Part shown: positions 53,600 to 64,000 of the stretch, one piece after another | How the letters are laid out: each line of letters starts with the position of its first letter | Position numbering within the stretch: the first letter of the stretch is position 1 | DNA from: Tetrahymena elliotti 4EA | Taxonomy: Eukaryota; Ciliophora; Oligohymenophorea; Hymenostomatida; Tetrahymenidae | Direction of reading: 5' to 3' | Assembly: GCA_000231825.2 (NCBI GenBank) | Contig: JH720358.1 | Coordinates: forward strand, 157,242-221,241 | DNA length: 64,000 nt | Notes under the pieces: model-generated | The model's input: the letters and a program-made list of their open reading frames with translations, nothing else | Databases searched by the model: none | What the model was told of the DNA's origin: nothing | Program-made: the position numbers and the translations under genes

Positions 53600-55362
53600 A
53601 TCGATGAATGTTAATAAAATAGAAGAAAAAAAATACTGAAATAAATCTATTTGGGAATAGACCGATTTCGTATATCTTTTTATTTACAATTTTGTCAGAT
53701 GAATTAATGAGTAATAATATTAATAATTTTTTAGAATAGAAGAATTGAAAGATTTAGTTAAAGATGATTTTTCTGATGGATAAAAAGCATCTATTATTAA
53801 TTGTATTTTTAGAAAATATTAAATAAACTAGAACAAATAATATCACTCCTTTTGTTTGTTTTTATGTATCAAGGGAAAACAGATTAAGAAAAATAGAAAT
53901 TTGAAAGAAATATAATAATTATAGGATGAATTGCTTGCTTGCTATGAGAAAATATATTTGAAAAAATTGTAAGAAATTTATTATTGCATATTCTGTAACC
54001 TAATTTTAGTGAGGGAATTAATAATACTTACATTATTTTATTTGTATTTTGACAAAATTAATTTTTTAAATAATTAACTGAAGAAGCCATTAAATTGCTA
54101 AACATCTTTACATTTGATTACTAAATATTATATTTATCAAGAACAATTTATATATTTTTTTAATAATGAGAACTAGAATGTAGGTATATGTATTGCAAAA
54201 GAAGTAAAGAATCTTTCTTATTAAATTATTTAATTTATTTTTCAAACAAACAAAACCTTATTTTAATTAATTTCTCAATTCAATTGATTTAAAATATAAG
54301 TCAAGATAGATAAATACATTTTTTGACTGTAAATACTAAATTAAAAATCTAAATTGATCTAATGGTGATGTTTTTGTGCTTACAATTTTTCATTTGGCTG
54401 AATTAAAATTTTGGATTTTTTTATTTCTCAAAAAATTCTTACACAGCTTTTAACAAAAAAACAAGGATGTAAAATATTTGTATTTTTTATATTTTCTAAA
54501 TGTAATTAGAATAGACTTAAACAGTGGTGGTCTATAAAAGAAAAAAACTGATAGAAAGATCCTGCTTTTTGTTATTAGATAGGTAGCGACCTGAAGCAAT
54601 TAATTACTAGAAAGAATAATAAAAAAGTTGAATTAACAAATTGAAAATATTGTAATCATTTCTATTAATAAATAAATTAGGTATTATTTTGATAGAATTT
54701 ACTTGCTTAATTTATCCACCTAACTTTCCAAGTTTTTTTTAAATTTACTGAAAAGAAAAAAGGGAGGGAATAGATTTTTTTTATTTTTGGGTTACAACTA
54801 AGTCAACATATTAAATAAAAAATACAAAAATGAATTAAAATTAAAAAAGAAAAAAACAAAAAATCCACTGGAATGCAATTTTTTTTAATTTTATTTGAAA
54901 TAATAAAAAAACAAAAATATTGAAATACTTCGTTGTTAATTTGCTATCAACTGTAATCTGATTTGTATGGATATTTTTTAATTATCCTTAACTAATTTAT
55001 TGGTTTTTAATCAATTTCTATTTTAAAAAGTATATTTATTGATTCTAGCTATAGTGGCTATAACTATTAATATCGATATAACTTTACATTGATTGATTAT
55101 TGTTGGTAGGTGTTTTTATTATTTTATATTAGTGATTTTGATAGATAGATATATAGACTGGCGGATTGATATAGGTTTATTTGTTAATTAATTTGATATT
55201 TCAATGATTTATTTTTGTTTGTTGTGGTATTTTTTGAACTTTGATAATCTATTTTAGTTTTTATTACTTTTTTAAATTTTTATCTTGCTTGCAAATAAAC
55301 AAAAAAAAAACAAGCAAGGGAATAGGATTTAAAAAGTTTATTTATTCATTTAAAATACTTAC
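53600..55362. other. Gene-poor AT-rich region
   Basis: About 1.8 kb, A+T-rich. It contains an A-run followed by G-rich sequence (aaaaaagggaggg, about 54756-54769). Nothing else recognisable. Confidence 0.4.
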
Positions 55363-55497
55363 ACTTTCTACTCTTTAATTTCTACCATTTAAGCTAAGTT
55401 TAATTCTATTAAATGTAATTCCTTCAATGATTTTCTTCTCAAAATCTAAATATTTCTGAAGTTACATTTGTCTCTATCTTTCTACCTAGTTTTCAAA
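55363..55497 (-). CDS. Candidate internal exon
   Basis: A 45-codon in-phase segment on the minus strand (FENQVERQRQMQLQKYLDFE then KKIIEGITFNRI ...) flanked by a TTGTTGCAG acceptor and a GTAAGTATT donor, both good matches to splice sites used elsewhere in this window. It has raised G+C. A partner could be the island at 56015-56167, but no in-phase join was found. Homology is not recognised. Confidence 0.3.
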
Positions 55498-56014
55498 CTG
55501 CAACAAAAATAAACAAAAAGTATATTAAAATTAAGGAAACAGGTTGGTTATTTCAATGATATTTTTTAAATAAAAATAAATTGATTAAATATTTTGTATT
55601 TGTATTCAGTAATCCTTAGTTCTAATTAAATTTTATTCTTCTAAAATTGGGTTTAACTTGCTTGTTTTTTCCTATAATTTTAAATTTGTTCGCTAACTCA
55701 ACAAAACACCTGCCGTTAATCCAGTTTAGTAGACTTTCAGGTTTATTAATTAATACTTCCTAGTATAATCATAACTAAATTTAATTCTAGCTACTAACTA
55801 TTCAGATAAAAAAACGGAAAGATATTTTTTAGTTTTTAGAATCCACCAGGATTTACAAATTACTCTTAAATGCGAGATGAAAAAGCAGGTAGGTTTTTAG
55901 AAGGTGCTTGGGTAAGTAGGTAGGTTTTTATGTATCTTTATTTTTTCTTTTTAATTTAGGATGTAAATTGCATTATTATTATTATTGTATAATATTTATC
56001 TTACGATTTAATGA

Positions 56015-56167
56015 TCAAAAATGTATTTTGATGACGCATTTGTTTAGTAATGCACTCAAATCATGTGTTTCTATGAAAGTGCCACTATCGTTATTTCCTG
56101 AATCCATAATTCTAGCTTGCTTTTTTTTGTTCATGGCGAATAGATTTTTGAAATTAATTTCGTCCAT
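56015..56167 (-). CDS. Candidate exon or 50-aa ORF
   Basis: Runs from ATG 56165-56167 to TGA 56015-56017 and encodes a mixed-composition peptide (MDEINFKNLFAMNKKKQARI then MDSGNNDSGTFIETHDLSAL). Higher G+C than the surroundings. It may be the first exon of a minus-strand gene whose next exon is near 55497, with a donor inside the frame, or a chance frame. The plus-strand frame over the same bases is hydrophobic and looks like a shadow. Confidence 0.25.
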   Translation of the reverse strand: MDEINFKNLFAMNKKKQARIMDSGNNDSGTFIETHDLSALLNKCVIKIHF

Positions 56168-58456
56168 TAAAATTTATTTTTCCTGAAGTTTTTAGAATCT
56201 TTATTGAGAACTGCTGAAAAAAAGAGATTGAATTTGGGAGAAAAATCAAAATTATTAAGATATTTTTTAATTTAATGAAAAAGTATCTTATTATAAATAG
56301 CATATATTCTGTTAAAGACTCCATTTCAATTATTTTTAAGCAAATAAAATAGCATTGATAATATTTTAATATTACATTTTCAAATGTATATTCTATTTTA
56401 GATTAGATTATCTTTCAATTTGTTTTTCATTAAATTTATTTCAGGCAAGTAATTTACAATGTTCTATGATTGTTATCTTTTTTCACATCTACAAATTTAA
56501 AGTTACTAGTGAAAGTAGGCTTCACCGATAGATCTATCTAAATATCTAAATAAAGATATACTAACATTTAAAATTGAATAAAAGTGAAGGAAGCGTAGCT
56601 AGTTAATTAGCGAGCTTTATTTATAATTGTCAAGAGTAAAGAAGAAAGTGTAAATTACAAAGGATTAGTTCTATAGATTATTGGATTTTTTTATTTTTAG
56701 GAAGTATAATTATTCCAGTCCTTAAGTCATTTGAGAATTGAGGCAAAGGAATATATAACAAGAAATAAATAAGTTAGTAGGAACTGATGAACAGAAAAAA
56801 TAGTCTATTTTATAGGATGATCTTAACTTACAAGAGAGTTGATTGATTTGTTCATAACATAATTAAGAATTATTATTTGAGTAATGTGCATATATTTCAT
56901 TAAAATTTATCTATATAAGAAATATCTTACTTTTTTTATCAAAGTAACCACAAGTTCTAAATATAATGAATGCATATATTCTGTTAAAAGATATTTTAAA
57001 AATCATTATGAATAGTTATGAAGTAATCACATGCAAATCGATGAAAGAAACTAAAGAGAAGAAATAAAACAGTTAAATTTAAGCCAAATACGAAGCCAAA
57101 TGACAATGTTTTGTTTATATTTTATGCTTAATATTTTTGCTAACATCTTAAATGCCAGCTGTTACTTAGAGATAAAAATTAAAAAAACAAGCAATCAAAT
57201 AAAAGAAGCATATTTGAATTCGGAATTTTTGTTTGATTAATTAAAAAAGAAAATAAATAATTAATGAATGAATGAATTAATATGCGTAATTAGTATCAGC
57301 AAGCATGCAATTTATTTTTGTATTTTCTGGTTATGATTCAAAATATTACAAAGTAAAGTATAATTTGATGTAAATAAAGATATTTTAACTGTTTATTTTA
57401 ATTTATTGCTTAGTGGGATTTTTGTTGTTTGTTTCATTAAAATACATACAGCAGGTTAGGTTGCTTGATTTTTTGCTTGATAATATTTTTGATGAGAGAA
57501 ATAATATTGGCTAATTATATAAATAAGTTAGAGTAACCTAGGTCTAAATTGAGCTTACACATTTTCTTTTTCACATCACGTAAAAAAAATTATAAAAGTA
57601 AAAATTATTGAACAATGAGAAATATTTAATTCATGTAAAAAAAAATTGCTTTTTTGATTGATTGATTGATTGATAACTTGATTGTTAATTTAATGCACTC
57701 AAATATTCTTTTCTAAAATTAAATTTACTATTTTCTAATTTTTTTTGTTATTTTTCAAAGTAAAATTTATTCATTGAAATGTAAAAATTTTTTTGTCACA
57801 TGAAAATTTTTTGATTGAATGAATGGGAAAATTCTTTTTCAAAAGAAAATTGATTGATTCAATTAATTTCATGCACTTTATTAACTTTTCTATTAATAAA
57901 TTTCTCTCGCACTGTAAATTAAAAATTTAACACTTTTTGGATGACTTTTGTTGATTTTATTACTCTACACTCGAATAGTTACTTTCTTGTGTATATTTTT
58001 CGAGATTAACCTCAAACCTGAAATATTCTCTTCATAATTTATTTTTCTTTATTCAATCTCAAAATGTATTTTCTTCATCTAGGGCTATTCCTTCTTCTTA
58101 TATTGGTAATATGTTCTGTGCACTCTATCTATGTCCATTACTTTAAATTATGAATTGTTCTATAAAAATCAAATTACAAATATAATTTATATTTAGAGGA
58201 AAAAAGTCTTACTTTAAAGCCTAATTTAATTACATTTTAAAAAATTCAAATTAAATTTTTTATTCTTGTAATAAAATTAAATTCGAACTTAGATACATTT
58301 GCTTCTGTTTATTTTTTATTAGTTTACTCACTCTTTTAAAATATTTCTATCAATATTCATTTTAAAATATTATGTCTTATCTTTCTTCTTTTTTGTTCTA
58401 AAAATTTTGTTTAATGTTTAAACTGAATTTGGTAGTTTAAATAGAACTAAAAAAAT
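56168..58456. other. Gene-poor AT-rich region
   Basis: About 2.3 kb without convincing coding or RNA features. It contains a GATT microsatellite at 57655-57673. Confidence 0.4.
57655..57674. repeat. GATT microsatellite
   Basis: Five head-to-tail attg units. The same tetranucleotide recurs at 18376, 19071 and about 61977. Confidence 0.8.
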
Positions 58457-58753
58457 ATGAATCACAAAACATCAAAGCTAATAATCAAAGAAAAAATGAA
58501 AAAAGCAACAGAAATAGCAAAAAAACAAACAAAAAACAAAGGCAAAGAAACTAAGAAAATAACAAATAAAGAAAGAAATTTAGAAGCTAAGAAAGGAAAC
58601 AAAAATATAAAATTGAATGATTTATTGAGGAGAAAAAGTGTAGATGTGTATTTTCCCTTAGAAATTGAGTAGAAATCCATAAGATAAAAGTTGATTATAT
58701 AGATTAATATAGATAAGTAAAATTAATGGTAAATAAGAATGTATGTAGTATGA
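58457..58753 (+). CDS. Possible Lys-rich 98-aa ORF, doubtful
   Basis: From ATG 58457 to TGA 58751-58753 with UAA/UAG as Gln. The first 72 residues are extremely basic (KEKMKKATEIAKKQTKNKGK) and end in LLRRKSVDVYFPLEIE; the tail is Ile/Gln-rich. The basic part derives from a purine-rich strand and could be simple-sequence DNA. A linker-histone- or HMG-tail-like protein is conceivable, but nothing supports it beyond composition. Confidence 0.22.
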
Positions 58754-61700
58754 TATTACTTAAGTAATGTTACAGATTAAAAAATGCTGACTTTAAGATC
58801 TAGAAAAGAAGCATGACTTTGAACAAGAGAATGCAAATACTAATATAATCTTATTAAGGTAAAAATTGATGATATATACCCACAAGAAGTGAAAGCACAG
58901 ATTTTAATTTTAGGTTTTTTAAAAATTAAATGGTTCTAGGAATTGACAAATGTACATTAAAGTATAGAGGTAATATACTAAACATCTAGTATTTAAATAT
59001 TATTTATTTCAATGACCACCAAATGTAAGTGGAATGTTTAAGTTACTCTATTTTTGCTTGCTATTTAGATTTATTGCTTTTTTTTCGAATGGAATATTTT
59101 GGGAAAGGAAATTAAGAAATGTTATTAGAAATCAATGAAAAGTGATTAAGGTTAAACAAAATCTACTTCAACTGTTTCAAATAAATTGGGTTATAGTTCT
59201 AGCAAGTGTTAACTATAGCATCTTGATTGTATTTAGAAATAGAAAAATATATTCAATCAAAGGATGGTTATTCCTTAATTTGAATTTGTAGTAAAACAAA
59301 CCATTCATAGCCTTTTTTAAGGGGAGCAAATGACTGACGACAAAAATAAATTTGAAAACTAAAGGTCAAATAAATATATTTATTTTTTTATATACAGCTC
59401 AACTGTTAAAATATGAGTTAGTAAATAGTAAATTGCTTTAATCTTTTCTCAAAGATAAGAGAAAAGTGCTATCAGTAATTTCTTAAGCTGTAAAGGCATT
59501 TTTTAAGAGGCAGTAAATAAGTCATTATTTGATGGTTTCTGATTGATGAAATAATTTTTTTGATATTAAACGCACATCATTTAATAAACCTGTAAGCCAA
59601 AAAGGAATGAATAAGATACTTCTGATTAATTTATTTTTTTATGTAACCTCTCCAATTAATTGATTCATTGCTTGCTTATAATCAGACAGAGAAAATACTA
59701 TTTAAAATGGCCACAGTTATTAAATAATTCTCAAGCAATCATCAGTCAGTCAATCATCCTTTCAATAACACCATCTCGAACTTAATTTCTATTAAGTGAA
59801 ATATTTTTCCAATAAAAAAAATAAAAAAAGTATTCGATTAATTTTTTTAGTGGAGAAGTGTTGTTTTTTTATTCAAATGTAAATTATTTTTTTATTTAAA
59901 TGATTCAAAGGCGATTCTTGATTTATTCTTTCATATTTTTTTTTTTTTAAATTTATTTCTCCATTGAGATTTGACTAGTCTTAAGCCAAATAGAATTATA
60001 TTTTCTTAAAATTAATCTTAGTTCCAATTACACCTTTAAGCATACTAATAGTGGAACAACAACAAACGCTTAAGAGTAGTCTTAGTTAGTCTGTGCTTAT
60101 ATCATTTACCTTTAAATGTGTTTTTCAAAATTAAGTCTAAACACTTGAAATTCCACTTGTTAAGCTGAACAGTTTTCTGCAAAAAAATTTTTTTAGTATT
60201 CTAAATTTTGAGAGATTATTCTAATCGAATGGTTTTATTTAAATATTTATGCATTCAAATAGCTTTAAAAATAATCTAAAATATTTTTTAAGATTTTACT
60301 TTTAAGAGTGAAATTTATGAAAAAATAAAAAAGTAAACAAATGCTGCAAGATCTTCGTATAAATTAAAAATTGATTGAACCCCTAATTTTGTAAAAGAGG
60401 GAAATAAATTATATTATAATAATAATTATTAGCTACTTCCTATCATGAAAATTATATTTTTAACAATAGTAAGATTGGCTATAAATCCAATAAATTCTTA
60501 TTTCAGCTACTTCTTAAAATTATTATAAAAATGCAAATATATATCAGTATTGTTACATAGTCTTTAACTTTTTGAATTTAGTTTCTGCTCACTTGTTTGT
60601 TTGACTCTTTGTAAATTAAACCCTACAAGCAAAATCTTATTTTAAATCTTAATTAATTAATTCATAATTAGCGAGAAAAAGAAATTTGTATTACCGTATC
60701 TTGTGTAAATTTCTAAAATCCCTCAGAATTTTAATATTCATTCAAAAAATATTTTTTGTTAAAGTATTCTCTTTAGAAATTGACATGCAAAAATATCCAT
60801 TCAATTACTTTTTCAAGAACGGCACGATTTCATTTTCATGTTATCAAAAAATCTAGAATTGTGGAAAAAAATTGGATTTAATTAAATCAAGCAAGTTGTT
60901 GATTTGTTTGAAACTTTTTTGTTGTTTTTAATTTCCTTTTTAAATACAAAAAATCTAATTCTCATCATTTTTATTTTAATTCCCTTAAAATGGATGATTA
61001 ATTAAAGTAAAATATGAAGATAGAGTTAAATAAAAATAATTGTAAGTAAGTAATTAGATATTCAGCAACCACAAGTGAGCTCATGCATAAAAGATTTCAA
61101 AAATATAGATAGACTTTCAAATTAGAATAGATAAACACAAATTCAAAAAAAATACTTATTTGCTTACAGATTTTAAAGATGTTATGAATTTTTAAAATAA
61201 TTAAAATTAAATAACACATGTGATGCTCTAAGTAAATTGACAAAAATAGAAAACTTAGCCCCTGATTAACTTACTTCGCATTTGGCTTTGAACATATTAA
61301 ATTTTTGCCTATTAAAATGTGGATTTTTTTAATTTACATTTTTTTGAATGAGCAAAGAATCAAAGATTTTACATTAATTTTTTTGAAGATTTAATTTAAA
61401 TATTTCTAATCAAATTTCCATAAAATCTGCAAGCAAAAATCAATGAAATAGAATACATCGAATTCGATTAATTAATTATCTCTAACATGCTCCTCCCTTT
61501 TAAAAGGTTGGTTTACTCTTTCAAGTTAGATGAAAACAGCAGCGAATTTACAAAATAACTCACGCTTATTTTATTCTTTTAAACATGGGTGAAAAAAATC
61601 AATTACATACACTTCTTCTCACTTATAAAAATTTACCAGCTGATCATTTAATTTACTTATTAATTAATTTATTAAGTAAATAAAACCTCTCTATGGATTC

Positions 61701-64000
61701 AAACAAGCAAGCAAGCAATCTTATTAAGAAAAAAATAAGAAACTAGTAGCTGTATCAAATTATGATGTAATGTAAAACTTGTCAAATTTTGAATCGATTA
61801 TAATTGAATTGCATCTTTTATTTCTTAAAAAAGTGAAATTTGAAGAAATACAAAATTAGTTCATAAATTTAGTTTAAATAAATCTAAAGATTTATTCTAT
61901 AGTGTGCTTATATATCTAACTTATTTTGATTTATTGATAGATAGATACATACATAAATAAAGACTGATATATAGATTGATTGATTGTCTACTGTACGGTT
62001 TTTGAATTTTCTATGAAGTTAATTATATAAATGAAAATTTTATAATTGTAGAATAAAAGTATTCATGGGTAATAAATAAATCTGTTGAGTGAAATTGAAA
62101 ATCTATTTTGAAAATTAAAATAAGATTTTTTTTGAGGAGAATAGATTGGTTGGGATAGAAAATACTCAATAAAAATACAAAAAATAAAATTTAATTTGCG
62201 CTAATTAATTAACACCATTTATTGGTGTAAATGAAATAATTAGACTATTAAATGGACAAATAGTTAGCGAGTATATTTATTTTGTTAGTTATCAGAAAGT
62301 AAGAAAAAATTAATAATTTCGATGAAATTAAATTTGAAAATTAAGTAAACTAAACTTGATTTGATTTCATTATGAAAGACCATTCATCCTTTTAATTATT
62401 TAGCATCCTTAATTAGATTTTAATATTTATTTATTCATTAATTCAACAAAATGATTACAAATTATTTCAGCAGCTTATGCTTTCTGTAATATTTTTATTA
62501 TTCTATAAAAAACTCTTTAAGCACTTAAGGCACTTTTATAAGTAGAACCAATCAACAAACAAACCAACTTATCATACATTTTTTTAAATAGTTTTTATCT
62601 CCCCAAAAAATCATTCACAATTCATTAATTTAATTCAAATAAGTTTTAAAAATGGTGATTAATTACAATGATCAATTTTTTACACGCTCGAATGCATCTT
62701 ATAAAATTGTGTGAACGCTATTTGATTTTATATTAAATTTGCATGTTCTTACTTTGGTTAAAATATGAATTTTCACAAATTGATTTGTTAATCAAAACCA
62801 AGGCATATTTACACTTTAGCTAAATATAACAATAAATTTTAGGCTTGATCGAAATTATCTATCAGTTTTTGTTAATGTTTATCTTTTTTATATGATTATA
62901 ATATTACATCTATTTGCACCAAGCTTTGACTAAATATTTTGAGGGTTCCAAATTCTTTCTTTCAAATTTTGAAATAATTTTTTATGCAAAATTTTTACAT
63001 CATATGTAATAGACTAATCTTATTTTAATCACTCACGAATATGTATTACAGTTATTTTGAGTAAATTATGATAATTTCTTTTGCTGCAACCAATCAACAA
63101 ACCAACAAGATAGATTTTATTTTATGTGCTTTGATTTACTGAAAAAAAATAGCCTGTTCGAGTGAACGAGTAGTATTCATCTAGCTTATAAAATTTTCAA
63201 AAATTAATTTGAAAACTATTATCTTCTATATATATAAAAGATATTTTGAAGTGAATATATTATGGTATCTTTTCTTATATTTTGATACAACCAGATTTAT
63301 GTAATAATAATAAATTTGAAGCAGCCTTATTTCTTTTTATTTTTATAGAAAATTTGTAATTACCACACGACTATAAATATTTCCTTTTTATATCGTAACG
63401 ATAATCATGTATGAATTGATAAACGATTTTGGATTGATGAATTTGTCTTTTTGATTATTAGTTTAGATATAACTAACTGAATTACATTAATGACATTGCT
63501 AATTTTAATAATATTGGATGGATAAATTCAAAATGATAGAATAAATAAAAAAGCAACAAACAAGCATGTATCAATTAAGAATCAATTCGTTTGTTCTTTT
63601 TTAGAAAAGAAAAATAAAAACCAAGAAAATTAAAGATTAATGAATAGGTATTGCTATTTTAATATAACGCTTGAAAATTGTTTAAATTTTTTACAATGAA
63701 GAATAATGAATCAGTAACTGGTAAGAAATAAAGTAAATATACAAATTTTGTAAAGAAAAAACACTCTGTATAAGTATGTGTATTTCACTATAACAAGAGC
63801 TTGGCTTAATTAAGTAAATGCTCAATTGAGTTTTTTATTAGTAATAGATATGCGGAAGGTATAGACAATTGATGTGTGTATTTATATATACATGAATTTT
63901 GCACTGAAGAGAGTAAAATAAAGAGTTTTTTGAAAATTTATTTTAGTTAAAAATTTAAGTTACTGGACTATTTTAATTAATTAATATTAGTCCCAATGTA
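58754..64000. other. Gene-poor AT-rich region to window end
   Basis: About 5.2 kb of A+T-rich sequence with homopolymer runs and tetranucleotide repeats (gata/gatt near 61935-61985). I find no gene, RNA or mobile element. It includes the Cbs-like 15-mer at 61501-61515. Confidence 0.4.
61501..61515 (-). other. Near-match to Tetrahymena chromosome breakage sequence (Cbs)
   Basis: On the minus strand this 15-mer reads TAAACCAACCTTTTA. The Tetrahymena thermophila Cbs is TAAACCAACCTCTTT. The first eleven bases match, and two of the last four positions (12 and 15) differ. From memory, position 12 (C) belongs to the invariant core, so this copy is more likely non-functional or coincidental. Confidence 0.2.

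Noticed and set aside
54756..54769. A-run followed by G-rich tract, resembling the A5G5 signal that flanks one Tetrahymena eliminated sequence
   Set aside because: The G tract is interrupted, only one copy was seen, and no paired copy at a suitable distance was found.

Overview
The window looks like nuclear DNA of an oligohymenophorean ciliate, most probably a Tetrahymena-type species. It is extremely A+T-rich. Every convincing gene reads through many TAA and TAG codons as glutamine and ends only at TGA. Introns are mostly 50-90 nt, AT-rich and GT...AG bounded, with a few of 170-800 nt. Exon/intron models below were built by hand from splice signals, reading-frame phase and protein homology recognised by eye. 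Models that close exactly (total coding length divisible by three, no in-frame TGA) get high confidence.

Layout. (1) 0.3-10.8 kb is a surface-protein region. It holds a short remnant of a paralogue at 274-381, then a 1,607-aa secreted or type I membrane protein with a lectin-like N-terminus and a long cysteine-rich array (1315-6821, +). Convergent to it is a 1,118-aa intronless protein with a beta-helix-like ectodomain and a multi-pass membrane C-terminus (7459-10815, -). (2) 12-19 kb holds a sirtuin carrying an N-terminal UBP-type zinc finger (12038-13524, +) and a convergent CAMK-like kinase with a PH-like N-terminus (15067-19015, -). (3) 20.2-27 kb is a 16-exon homologue of Iml1/DEPDC5, the Rag-GAP subunit of GATOR1 (-). 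(4) 27-32.5 kb has no convincing gene but contains a strongly diverged tandem array of about ten ~285-bp units (28.8-31.65 kb). (5) 32.5-40.1 kb is Mot1/BTAF1, the SNF2-type TBP remover (-). (6) 41.2-42.4 kb encodes the mitochondrial complex I subunit NDUFS4 (+, seven small exons). 43.3-45.0 kb encodes a CHR-family chromate-transporter-like membrane protein (-), and 45.5-47.4 kb a coiled-coil protein (-). (7) 47.4-64 kb (about 16.6 kb) has no gene I can establish; only scattered exon-like islands stand out.

The genes are mostly unrelated housekeeping and surface functions and do not form an operon-like system. Loose functional themes are chromatin/transcription (sirtuin, Mot1) and nutrient or kinase signalling (Iml1, PH-kinase). 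The long gene-poor tail, together with the degenerate tandem array and one near-match to the Tetrahymena chromosome-breakage sequence, raises the possibility that part of this window is germline-limited (micronuclear) DNA. The sequence alone cannot decide this. I saw no tRNA, rRNA, CRISPR array, telomere repeat or recognisable transposase.
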